27,527 nucleotides of DNA from JAHJRJ01 sp037443685. Its GTDB lineage: Bacteria; Bacteroidota; Ignavibacteria; UBA10030; BY39. This document shows, piece by piece, positions 15,677 through 23,362 of this stretch. The notes under the pieces were generated by a model that made no database searches, had not been told where the DNA came from, and worked only from the letters and a program-made list of their open reading frames with translations. Both the position numbers and the translations under genes were made by a program. Every line of letters begins with the position of its first letter. Position 1 is the first letter of the stretch. The DNA lies in contig JBBINX010000021.1 of NCBI GenBank assembly GCA_037443685.1, positions 1 to 27,527 on the forward strand, given 5' to 3'.

Positions 15677-16525
15677 ATGATAATAAATAGTGAACAAGTG
15701 AAATTACTTAGAATCAAAACTGGCGCAGGTATGATGGATTGTAAAAAAGCGCTTGAAGATTCAGCCGGAGATATTGAAAAAGCAATAGATTATTTAAGGA
15801 AAAAAGGTGCTGCAACGGCTCAGAAACGTGCGGATAAAGCTGTAAAAGAAGGTCTCATAGTAACCCGAGTCAGTAGCAATAATAAATTGGGTGTGATAGT
15901 GGAAGTCAATTGCGAAACAGATTTTGTTGCGCGCGGAAACGATTTCGTTGAATTTGCTAATTCAGTTGCTCAGATGCTGGAACAAAAACAGTTTTCGACG
16001 ATTGAAGGGTTGTTAGAATCTGTTAATACGAATGGAAACACTCTTGCAGCACATTTGAATAATCTTATCGGAAAGGTCGGTGAGAAAATCGAAATACGCC
16101 GATTCAAAACATTAAAATCTGATAGCGGCTTCATATCTGCCTATACACACTTAGGAAACAAGATTGGCGTTTTGGTTGAGTTCGGCGGCGATGTTTTAAT
16201 TAACGCTCAAACGGGAAGAGATATCGCTATGCAGGTTGCAGCGATGAATCCTCTGTTTATAAGTCGTGAGCAAGTAACCATTGATATCATACAACGTGAG
16301 TTAGAAATATATCGTACTCAAGCAAAGAATGAAAACAAACCGGAACAAGTAATCGAAAAAATAGCAAACGGAAAACTAGAAAAGTTCTATCAAGAGGTGT
16401 GTTTGCTTGAACAAACCTTTATTAAAGATTCCGGTAAAACAATAAAAGATATCATTAATGAAGCGGGTGGAAATTTAACTTTGAAGAAGTTCGAAAGGTT
16501 TCACCTCGGTGAAGAAAAAAAATAA
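15677..16525 (+). CDS. tsf: Elongation factor Ts
   Basis: EF-Ts exchanges GDP for GTP on EF-Tu. I set the start at ATG 15677, four bases after rpsB, giving 282 residues that begin MIINSEQVKLLRIKTGAGM; a longer frame from 15611 would lie inside rpsB and is rejected. The N-terminal UBA-like part has TGAGMMDCKKALED, followed by KGAATAQKRADKAVKEG and the core motif VNCETDFVARGNDF near residue 76. The length agrees with the family. Confidence 0.96.
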   Translation: MIINSEQVKLLRIKTGAGMMDCKKALEDSAGDIEKAIDYLRKKGAATAQKRADKAVKEGLIVTRVSSNNKLGVIVEVNCETDFVARGNDFVEFANSVAQMLEQKQFSTIEGLLESVNTNGNTLAAHLNNLIGKVGEKIEIRRFKTLKSDSGFISAYTHLGNKIGVLVEFGGDVLINAQTGRDIAMQVAAMNPLFISREQVTIDIIQRELEIYRTQAKNENKPEQVIEKIANGKLEKFYQEVCLLEQTFIKDSGKTIKDIINEAGGNLTLKKFERFHLGEEKK

Positions 16526-16535
16526 AATATAAAAG

Positions 16536-16553
16536 GTCTTACTCCTGTGAGAC
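16536..16553 (+). terminator. Weak hairpin between tsf and pyrH
   Basis: GTCTTAC pairs with GTGAGAC (one G-U pair) around a TCCT loop and is followed by ATTTTATTT. The T-rich stretch is interrupted, so partial attenuation between tsf and pyrH is more likely than a full stop. Confidence 0.4.
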
Positions 16554-16578
16554 ATTTTATTTAGATTCAAGGACTCAA

Positions 16579-17328
16579 ATGAAGCACGAACCGAAGTATA
16601 AAAGAATATTATTAAAACTCAGCGGTGAATCGCTGATGGGGAGACAACAATTCGGAATTGATGCAAATGTCTTAAAAGAATATGCCGCGGAGATTAAAAG
16701 TGTAAGAGATTTAGGTGTCCAGATCGGAATAGTAATTGGGGGTGGTAACATCTATAGAGGAGTCGGAAATTCTTCCGACGGAATAGATAAAGTAACAGGC
16801 GACCAGATGGGGATGTTAGCTACTATCATAAATTCGCTAGCTTTACAGAGCGCTTTAGAGCATGCGGGTGTTTTCACACGTCTTTTAAGCGCCATTAAAA
16901 TGGAAGAGATAGCTGAACCGTTTATTCGCCGGCGAGCTATTCGGCATCTCGAAAAAGGAAGAGTTGTAATATTCGGGGCAGGCACAGGTAATCCTTATTT
17001 TACAACAGATACCGCTGCAGCTCTTCGTGCTGTCGAAACCCAATCCGATATAATCATCAAGGGTACTCGCGTGGAAGGTGTGTATGATTCTGACCCTGAG
17101 TTAAACCCAAAAGCAATTAAATTCCAGCAAATATCCTATTTAGATATATTAAATAAAGAATTAAAGGTGATGGATTTAACCGCTATCACTCTTTGTAAAG
17201 AAAATAAACTTCCTATTATTATTTTTGATATGAATACTCCTGGTAATCTTAGAAGATTAATTTTAGGTGAAAATATAGGAACGTTGGTTCAACATATCGA
17301 AATCGAGCCAATAAAATCTAATCGTTAA
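16579..17328 (+). CDS. pyrH: UMP kinase
   Basis: This 249-residue amino-acid-kinase fold enzyme phosphorylates UMP to UDP. Motifs in order are LLKLSGESLMG (about 11-21), IGGGNIYRG (54-62), TGDQMGMLAT and FTTDTAAALRA, which build the ATP and UMP sites. It is a hexameric cytosolic enzyme usually inhibited by UTP. The C-terminal 10 residues extend slightly past the typical end. It lies between tsf and frr, the most common bacterial order. Confidence 0.97.
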   Translation: MKHEPKYKRILLKLSGESLMGRQQFGIDANVLKEYAAEIKSVRDLGVQIGIVIGGGNIYRGVGNSSDGIDKVTGDQMGMLATIINSLALQSALEHAGVFTRLLSAIKMEEIAEPFIRRRAIRHLEKGRVVIFGAGTGNPYFTTDTAAALRAVETQSDIIIKGTRVEGVYDSDPELNPKAIKFQQISYLDILNKELKVMDLTAITLCKENKLPIIIFDMNTPGNLRRLILGENIGTLVQHIEIEPIKSNR

Positions 17329-17353
17329 TAAATTATTAATTTCGAGGTTTAGT

Positions 17354-17911
17354 ATGGTAAAAGATATCTTAAAAGAAACCGAAACTAAAATGAAAAAAGG
17401 GGTTGAAGTAGTGCGCCAAGAATTTATTAAAATACGAACTGGGAAAGCTACAACTGCATTACTTGACGGAATCAAGATTGATTATTACGGTACAATGATG
17501 CCACTTAATCAAATCGCGAACGTAAGTACACCCGATGTTCATTCTTTAACCGTTACTCCATGGGACAAGGGTATCATCGGTGCTGTTGAAAAGGCAATAC
17601 TCGTTGCAAATCTCGGTTTGAATCCTGCAAACGACGGAACAGTTATTCGTGTACCTATTCCACCGCTAAACGAAGAACGCAGAAAGGAATTAGTTAAATT
17701 AATTAAAAAGTTTGCCGAGGAAGGAAAAATATCCCTCCGAAATGTGAGACGTGATGCTATCGAACATCTGAAGAAATCCGAAAAACAAGAACATTATTCG
17801 GAAGATGAAAGAAAACGGGGAGAAGAAGAAGTACAAAAATTGACCGATAAACACATAAAAGAAATTGACGCCCTCGTTGTGATGAAAGAAAAAGAAATTA
17901 TGGAAGTGTAA
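17354..17911 (+). CDS. frr: Ribosome recycling factor
   Basis: The 185-residue protein is full-length RRF, which with EF-G splits post-termination ribosomes. Visible are the helical domain with IRTGKATTALLDGIKIDYYG (two strictly conserved stretches), the small beta domain (NVSTPDVHSLTVTPWDK, PANDGTVIRVPIPPL) and the C-terminal helix starting EERRKELVK. It closes the rpsB-tsf-pyrH-frr block and is followed by a good terminator. Confidence 0.97.
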   Translation: MVKDILKETETKMKKGVEVVRQEFIKIRTGKATTALLDGIKIDYYGTMMPLNQIANVSTPDVHSLTVTPWDKGIIGAVEKAILVANLGLNPANDGTVIRVPIPPLNEERRKELVKLIKKFAEEGKISLRNVRRDAIEHLKKSEKQEHYSEDERKRGEEEVQKLTDKHIKEIDALVVMKEKEIMEV

Positions 17912-17945
17912 TAGAGAATCCAATTTAGAAAATATGAAAATTATT

Positions 17946-17980
17946 GAGCCATAGTTCAGAATAATAAGCTGTGGCTTTTG
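17946..17980 (+). terminator. Terminator after frr
   Basis: AGCCATAG (17947-17954) pairs with CTGTGGCT (17969-17976), one G-U pair, 14-base loop, followed by TTTTGTATTT. It cleanly ends the translation block. Confidence 0.65.
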
Positions 17981-18053
17981 TATTTACAAACCTTGAAACA
18001 AACATTTCGATATATCCGTATGTGAAGCTATAAGAATATAAAAGGACATTTTT

Positions 18054-18743
18054 ATGCAAAATGGTACGAACGACGTTAAACGGCTCCATCGTTCAAAAGA
18101 TAACAAAATCATCGGAGGTGTTTGCGGAGGAATTGCTGAATATCTAAACGTTGACCCAGTAATTATCAGGATTTTATGGATTGTTATGATTTTTATAGGA
18201 GGGACCGGTATTTTATTTTACCTAATCGCATGGATTTTGATGCCACTAAATACTAATCAGTCAGTTGAACAACCAAGAAAAAGTGCACCTCAAATCTGGG
18301 GAGTTTTGTTAGTTGTAATCGGTGGTTTATTCTTGCTGTCTAATTTGGAAATACTCCCGATTTTTGATTGGTTCGAGTGGTGGAATATTTTTTCTTGGGG
18401 GACTATGGTCTCGCTAATTATAATAGCTATCGGCGTTTTACTCATATTCAATCATTATAAAATTTCTCTAACAAACGAACCAAGTACGTCCGATAATTCT
18501 CCTGAAGTAGGTGGTCAGCCCGAACGACCTTATACTTCTAAGGTTTTACAGAGGTCAGTCAAGGATAAAAGACTTGCTGGTGTTTGTGGTGGTTTTGCCG
18601 AATATCTTGATATCGATTCCACCATCATACGTCTGATATTTATTTTACTCACTCTCGGTTCGTTCGGTTTGGGATTATTCTTATACATTGTACTCGCTAT
18701 AGTAATGCCTCAAGGAAAACTTACATCAACTCAAGGAGGGTAA
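18054..18743 (+). CDS. Membrane protein with two PspC domains
   Basis: The 229-residue protein has a PspC domain at each end. The first (about 9-65) shows KDNKIIGGVCGGIAEYLNVD and a hydrophobic segment; the second (about 163-220) shows KDKRLAGVCGGFAEYLDID and another segment. Between them lie two or three hydrophobic segments of the LiaF/LiaI transmembrane type. PspC domains take part in envelope-stress responses, but no PspA or PspF partner is nearby. The two domains look like an internal duplication. An AAAAGGA sequence precedes the ATG. It is followed one base later by a second membrane protein, so the two probably act together. Confidence 0.85.
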   Translation: MQNGTNDVKRLHRSKDNKIIGGVCGGIAEYLNVDPVIIRILWIVMIFIGGTGILFYLIAWILMPLNTNQSVEQPRKSAPQIWGVLLVVIGGLFLLSNLEILPIFDWFEWWNIFSWGTMVSLIIIAIGVLLIFNHYKISLTNEPSTSDNSPEVGGQPERPYTSKVLQRSVKDKRLAGVCGGFAEYLDIDSTIIRLIFILLTLGSFGLGLFLYIVLAIVMPQGKLTSTQGG

Positions 18744-18744
18744 C

Positions 18745-19251
18745 ATGACGCAAATTGAAAAAAGGCACCCGTGGTTCGGAATTGTTCTGATTCTTTTCGG
18801 GATAGCAATGTTACTCCAAAAATTTGACGTGATAGATGTGAAATTTTCACAAATACTCTGGGTATTTTTATCCGTTCTGGGTTTCAGTATTGCAATGAAA
18901 GGTTTTTTGAGAACTCAAAAGGGGAATATATTTTGGGGTTCATTTTTATTTTTGTTCTCTATTCTTTTTATTTTGCGTTCCTTTGGACTACATCACATCG
19001 AACCTGATATTTTTCCGTCGGCAATATTCTTCATCATTGGGTTTTCATTTTTGATGGTGTATCTAAATAAATTGAAAGAATATCATTTTTTATTATTAGC
19101 GCTGTGTTTTTTGATATTTGGCGGTGTTTTTGTACTCGTTGAGTTAGGATATATCTACAGATGGGAAGTTTGGAATTCAATCAGGACGTTTTGGCCCTTC
19201 ATTTTGGTTATAATTGGTATATGGATATTACTTAAACCGCAAAAAAAATAA
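18745..19251 (+). CDS. LiaF/LiaI-like integral membrane protein
   Basis: The 168-residue protein consists almost wholly of hydrophobic segments (about six), with the pattern HPWFGIVLILFGIAMLLQKF at the start and FWPFILVIIGIWILL at the end. This repeated W-x-G-x-x-L/I-G unit is typical of the DUF5668/LiaF transmembrane family. It starts one base after the PspC-gene stop, with GGAGG about seven bases before the ATG. A role as partner in envelope sensing is inferred from this coupling. No enzymatic motif is present. Confidence 0.75.
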   Translation: MTQIEKRHPWFGIVLILFGIAMLLQKFDVIDVKFSQILWVFLSVLGFSIAMKGFLRTQKGNIFWGSFLFLFSILFILRSFGLHHIEPDIFPSAIFFIIGFSFLMVYLNKLKEYHFLLLALCFLIFGGVFVLVELGYIYRWEVWNSIRTFWPFILVIIGIWILLKPQKK

Positions 19252-19306
19252 ATCCCCCAAAATGAAATAGATGATTGCTTCTTCTTTTGTCATGCAATTC
19301 CCGGGG

Positions 19307-22177
19307 TTAATGCGACTCAAACCAATTCTTGCCAATTCCCACTTCAACTTCTAACGGAATATTTAACGGGAGTGCGGTATTCATCATTTCTGTTATAATA
19401 TCTTTTGCAGTTTCTATATATTCAAGAGCAACTTCAAAAACAAGTTCATCGTGCACCTGCATTAGCATCTTCATTTTGTGGTGATTGTTTCTTGAAGCGT
19501 TATAAATCTTGATCATAGCGAGTTTAATCATGTCGGCAGCAGTTCCCTGTATAGGCATATTAATAGCTTGCCGCTCGGCATTACTTCTTAAATTCTGATT
19601 TTTGCTCTTTAGGTCGGGTAAATATCTCCGTCTCCCCAAAATCGTTTCTACATAACCGTCGGTCCTCGCCTTTCTAATCGTGCTATCGATGTATTTCTTT
19701 ACGTTCGGGAAACGTTCGTGGTATCTCTCTATTATTTCTCTTCCTTCGGAATGTGAAATATCGAGCCGGTTTGCTAATCCAAAAGCGCCGAGTCCGTACA
19801 TTATACCAAAATTTACTTCCTTAGCTTTGCGGCGCATATCTTTTGTTACATCTTTTAGTTCAACACCGAAAACCTTCGCTGCTGTTGTTGCGTGGATGTC
19901 TTCCCCTTTGTGGAAAGCTTCGCTTAACCCCGGATCGCCCGATATATGAGCCATTACACGCAACTCAATCTGTGAGTAATCTGCTGAGAGTATTCGCCAT
20001 TCATCATTTCCCGGAACAAATGCTTTTCGTATTTTACGTCCGATGTCGTTGCGGATTGGAATGTTTTGTAAATTCGGATTGCTGCTCGATAAACGACCTG
20101 TTGCCGTAATTGTTTGATTAAATGAAGTGTGCACTCGTCCTGTTTTTGAATTTGTCAAGGCTGGAAGAGCATCTACATACGTTGATTTTATCTTTGAGAT
20201 TGATCTGTATTCTAACAATTTATCTATTATCGGGTGTTGATGCTTGAGATTTTCCAAAACACTCACATCGGTAGAATAACCGGTTTTAGTTTTCCGGCCA
20301 GGTGGAAGTTTCAATTCGTCGAATAAAATTGCTCCGAGCTGCTGTGGGGAATTGATGTTAAATATCTTTCCGGCAAGATGATAAACTTCCTCTATTGTAT
20401 ATTCTAACATCCCCTCTAATTCGTTGGATAGTGATTTCAGAAATGCTGTATCTATTTTTACTCCTGTAAATTCCATATTGGCTAGAATTTCGATTAATGG
20501 AAATTCGATATCTGTTGAAATTTTTAATAAGTTTTCATCTTGGAGTTTTTTGTTTAAGATTTCATAAAGTCGAAATGTAATGTCTGCATCCTCACAAGAA
20601 TAATCTGAAATCTTTTCTAATGGAATATTTCTAATATTTATTTCACCGCCTACTAATTCATCGTAGGTTATGGTTTTATGATTTAAATGCTCCATCGCCA
20701 GAGAATCCAAATTGTGCCTGCCGTCAGGTCGTAAAATGTAGCTTGCAACCATTGTATCGAAAACGGTACCCTTGACTTCGGTACCGTAATTAGCCAATAC
20801 AAGCATATCGTACTTAATATTTTGGCCGCATTTAAAGATCGTTTTATTTGTAAAAATAGGGGAGAGTAGATTTAGGATTTGCTTGTATTCAAAACCAATG
20901 AAATCGGATTTCGGATTTCGTCCGTCAATGTTAGATTCGGATTTCGGCTTTGATATTGAATGTTCGTCGAAAAGAGATTTTTGAGATACAGCGCCAACGA
21001 AGAGAAGGTTATTTTTTTCTACTTGATTGCATATTATCGGAATGTAATACGCTTCTTTCGGTTTCAGAGAAAATGATAGACCGACTAACTCCGCTTTAAA
21101 AGGGTCCGTGCTTGTTGTTTCGGTATCGAACACAAAAAATTTTGAAGTTCTTAACTTTCGGGTTAAATCATCCAACTCCTCATCTGTTGTGATGATATGG
21201 TATTGATGTTGGTCCGTCGTAATATTAGAAATAGCTTTTGGCGTCACATTTTCCGGTGCTATTATTTGAGATGCTTTCGGTTCGGACGCAGTGAGTTTAC
21301 GGATTAAAAATTTGAATTCTAATTCGGTAAAAAGTTGTGTAAGTTTTACGATATCTTTTTGTTGGGTTTTGAGTTGATGGATGTCCACATCGATTGGAAC
21401 GTGCGTATCGATGGTTACAAGAGTTTTAGACAAAAGAGCTTTATCTTTGTTCTCTCTCAGTTTTTGTTGAAGAGCCGGCTTTAGAATTTTATCTATATTC
21501 TCAAAAATCTTTTCGATTGTGCCGTATTCGCGAATCAGTGGAATTGCTGTCATTTCGCCGATTCCTGGTACACCAGGTACATTATCGGATTTATCGCCGG
21601 TGAGACTTAAAACTTCTACTACTTTATCAGGTGTAACACCAAACTTTTCTTCCACATGTTCGAAGTCGATAATTTCCCACGCATCACCGCTCTTACCAGG
21701 TTTATAAATTTTTGTAAGGGGGGAGATTAATTGCATAAAATCTTTATCACTTGTTATAAGATAAGTTTCTATTCCTTCAGCTTCGGCTTTGTGTGCGAGT
21801 GTCCCCATTATATCGTCTGCTTCGAATCCGGCCATTTCGAGTATCGGTACATTGAAAGCTTTCACAACTTCTCTGAGACGTGCAAGTTGTGAGGCCATAT
21901 CTTCGGGCATCTTTTGTCGCGTGACTTTATACGGTTCGTACATTTTATGACGGAAAGTTGGCTCTGGTCTATCAAACACGACTGCGATGTGATCGGGTTT
22001 TTCTTCATCTAATATCTTCATCAAGCTGTTGACAAATCCAAAAACAGCGCTTGTATTTTCACCTTTCGAGGTAATTAACGGTCGTGAGATAAAAGAGTAG
22101 TAAGCACGGTAAGCGAGTGCGCTCCCATCCAATAAAAATAACCGTTCCCGTAATTTAGGTCTGATATTGTTGTTCAT
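19307..22177 (-). CDS. polA: DNA polymerase I
   Basis: I place the start at ATG 22177 (956 residues), because the 26 extra residues of the longer frame are a hydrophobic run lying over the promoter. The parts in order are the 5'-3' flap nuclease (LFLLDGSALAYRAYYSF, AGFEADDIMGTLA, SLTGDKSDNVPGVPGIG), the 3'-5' proofreading exonuclease with all three motifs intact (VFDTETTS, GQNIKYD, YSCEDAD) and the polymerase with motif A DYSQIELRVMAHISGD, motif B RRKAKEVNFGIMYGLG and motif C MQVHDELVFE. It removes RNA primers and fills repair gaps. Many relatives have lost proofreading; here it appears functional. A start at 22183 is equally possible. Confidence 0.96.
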   Translation of the reverse strand: MNNNIRPKLRERLFLLDGSALAYRAYYSFISRPLITSKGENTSAVFGFVNSLMKILDEEKPDHIAVVFDRPEPTFRHKMYEPYKVTRQKMPEDMASQLARLREVVKAFNVPILEMAGFEADDIMGTLAHKAEAEGIETYLITSDKDFMQLISPLTKIYKPGKSGDAWEIIDFEHVEEKFGVTPDKVVEVLSLTGDKSDNVPGVPGIGEMTAIPLIREYGTIEKIFENIDKILKPALQQKLRENKDKALLSKTLVTIDTHVPIDVDIHQLKTQQKDIVKLTQLFTELEFKFLIRKLTASEPKASQIIAPENVTPKAISNITTDQHQYHIITTDEELDDLTRKLRTSKFFVFDTETTSTDPFKAELVGLSFSLKPKEAYYIPIICNQVEKNNLLFVGAVSQKSLFDEHSISKPKSESNIDGRNPKSDFIGFEYKQILNLLSPIFTNKTIFKCGQNIKYDMLVLANYGTEVKGTVFDTMVASYILRPDGRHNLDSLAMEHLNHKTITYDELVGGEINIRNIPLEKISDYSCEDADITFRLYEILNKKLQDENLLKISTDIEFPLIEILANMEFTGVKIDTAFLKSLSNELEGMLEYTIEEVYHLAGKIFNINSPQQLGAILFDELKLPPGRKTKTGYSTDVSVLENLKHQHPIIDKLLEYRSISKIKSTYVDALPALTNSKTGRVHTSFNQTITATGRLSSSNPNLQNIPIRNDIGRKIRKAFVPGNDEWRILSADYSQIELRVMAHISGDPGLSEAFHKGEDIHATTAAKVFGVELKDVTKDMRRKAKEVNFGIMYGLGAFGLANRLDISHSEGREIIERYHERFPNVKKYIDSTIRKARTDGYVETILGRRRYLPDLKSKNQNLRSNAERQAINMPIQGTAADMIKLAMIKIYNASRNNHHKMKMLMQVHDELVFEVALEYIETAKDIITEMMNTALPLNIPLEVEVGIGKNWFESH

Positions 22178-22196
22178 AATCATTATTATTTTACAT

Positions 22197-22225
22197 AAAA
22201 TAAGGAATGTAATTAAGACAAGCAA
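22197..22225 (-). promoter_or_regulatory. Possible polA promoter
   Basis: On the minus strand TTGCTT (22225-22220) is followed after 17 bases by TATTTT (22202-22197). The start point would be only about 10 bases before the chosen polA start, which supports starting at 22177 or 22183 and not at 22255. Confidence 0.45.
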
Positions 22226-22321
22226 GACGACGTAGTAAATTTTAGTATTGAACAAAGTGGTTTTAAATGTTTCAAACCTAACTATTTGATTTGTTCACAA
22301 CTTTCAATTTTATTAGTAAAT

Positions 22322-22337
22322 TAAGATTATAATCTTA
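22322..22337. repeat. Perfect 16-bp palindrome upstream of polA
   Basis: TAAGATTATAATCTTA is a perfect palindrome in AT-rich spacer about 145 bases upstream of polA. It could bind a dimeric regulator, though in such AT-rich sequence chance is a real alternative. Confidence 0.45.
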
Positions 22338-22445
22338 TTGTTAAGCTATTTAATCAAAAATCAGTTTTTATGTGGTTTTTTTTTGATACCGCAGCGGTCG
22401 CGAAGAAATTTCGCAAGAAATGTAAGCGAGACAAACAGGAAAATG

Positions 22446-22496
22446 AATCTCCTGAAGGTTCATCACAAAAAAACATGAAAAACCTTCAGGAGGATT
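22446..22496 (-). terminator. Hairpin after the FKBP isomerase gene
   Basis: CTCCTGAAGGTT (22449-22460) and AACCTTCAGGAG (22481-22492) pair perfectly over 12 bases, with matching AAT/ATT outside a one-base bulge and a 20-base A-rich loop. It starts 12 bases after the isomerase stop on the minus strand. The stem is strong but only a short T-rich stretch follows, so it may also be a protective 3' stem. Confidence 0.55.
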
Positions 22497-22507
22497 GAAA
22501 AGGAAAT

Positions 22508-23200
22508 TTATTTATTGATTGAGAGCAGCTCAATTTCAAAGATTAGTGTGGCATTCGGCCCTATAACTCCGCCGGCTCCACGTTCGCCGTAAGCAAGGTC
22601 CGAAGGTATGAATAATTTCCATTTTGACCCGACAGGCATTAACTGTAGAGCTTCGACCCATCCCTGAATTACTCCGGTAACAGGAAATGTAGCAGGTTCA
22701 CCTCGTTTAAAAGAACTGTCAAACTCGGTTCCATCAATCAACGTTCCGCTATAGTGTACAGATACGGTTTCTGTGGATTTCGGTTTTGGACCCGTACCGA
22801 CTGTTATAACTTTGTATTGTAATCCGCTGGGTAATGTTATAACATCTTTATCTTTTTTATTTTCAGCGAGGAAGGCTTCTCCCTCAATTTTATTTTTTTC
22901 TTTTTCTACACTCTTTTTTTCCTCGTGTTTTGCCATAAGTTGTTTTTGTAATTCCATCATTACTAATTGTGTTTCTTCTTCGGTCAGTAATGTTTGATTA
23001 CTATCCAATATGTCTTTTATTCCACGTGCTAGAACAAATGGTTCAACTGCAATCGATTGGTTTTTCAAATTTTTACCAATATCCATTCCAATGCTGTAGC
23101 TTATACTGTCTTTTTGACTAGTTAATTTGATATTCTCTTGTGCGTTGTTTTGACATGCAATAAGTCCAAAACTAAGTGCTATCATCAAGAATGTTTTCAT
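22508..23200 (-). CDS. FKBP-type peptidyl-prolyl isomerase, lipoprotein
   Basis: The 230-residue protein resembles the Mip/FkpA group. A signal peptide ends in the lipobox LIAC (Cys16). Residues about 25-110 form the helical dimerisation region (SYSIGMDIGKNLK, then a Lys/Glu-rich helix), and residues about 120-230 the FKBP domain with YKVITVGTGPKP, VSVHYSGTLIDGTEFDSS, VIQGWVEALQLMPVGSKW and IPSDLAYGERGAGGVIGPNATLIFEIEL. It probably helps fold periplasmic or outer-membrane proteins while held in a membrane by its lipid. It is divergent from the porin-nrf cluster but with a separate promoter region. Confidence 0.93.
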   Translation of the reverse strand: MKTFLMIALSFGLIACQNNAQENIKLTSQKDSISYSIGMDIGKNLKNQSIAVEPFVLARGIKDILDSNQTLLTEEETQLVMMELQKQLMAKHEEKKSVEKEKNKIEGEAFLAENKKDKDVITLPSGLQYKVITVGTGPKPKSTETVSVHYSGTLIDGTEFDSSFKRGEPATFPVTGVIQGWVEALQLMPVGSKWKLFIPSDLAYGERGAGGVIGPNATLIFEIELLSINK

Positions 23201-23274
23201 TTAATATGCCTTTCTTTTTATTATTTGGTTGATTTAGCTCAATAAAATACCAAAATCATTCACATTATCCAAAT

Positions 23275-23303
23275 TTGACTTTTTAATATTTGTTTTCTAT
23301 ATT
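23275..23303 (+). promoter_or_regulatory. Promoter of the porin-nrfA-nrfH-rrf2 cluster
   Basis: TTGACT (23275-23280) is followed after 17 bases by TATATT (23298-23303), about 60 bases before the porin start. Confidence 0.6.
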
Positions 23304-23320
23304 AAGACAAAATAGTCTTA
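23303..23320. promoter_or_regulatory. Operator-like inverted repeat at the nrf cluster promoter
   Basis: TAAGAC and GTCTTA form a perfect 6-6-6 inverted repeat that begins on the last base of the -10 box and covers the expected start point. A repressor here would shut the promoter. The likely binder is the Rrf2-family regulator encoded last in the cluster (inference). Confidence 0.55.
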
Positions 23321-23362
23321 TTATATAACTCTGGAATCAACACACTCAGAGGAAAGGAAATA

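Larger units (their letters stand above)
22178..22507. other. Spacer between fkp-type gene and polA
   Basis: This 330-base gap holds the polA promoter, a 16-bp palindrome (22322-22337) and the hairpin after the isomerase gene (22446-22496). Around 22387-22436 is a more GC-rich patch with a small GCGAA/TTCGC hairpin; I found no gene or known RNA in it. Confidence 0.5.

Noticed and set aside
22178..22255. N-terminal membrane helix on DNA polymerase I
   Set aside because: It overlies a promoter with 17-bp spacing and is foreign to the family; the known N terminus begins after 22177.
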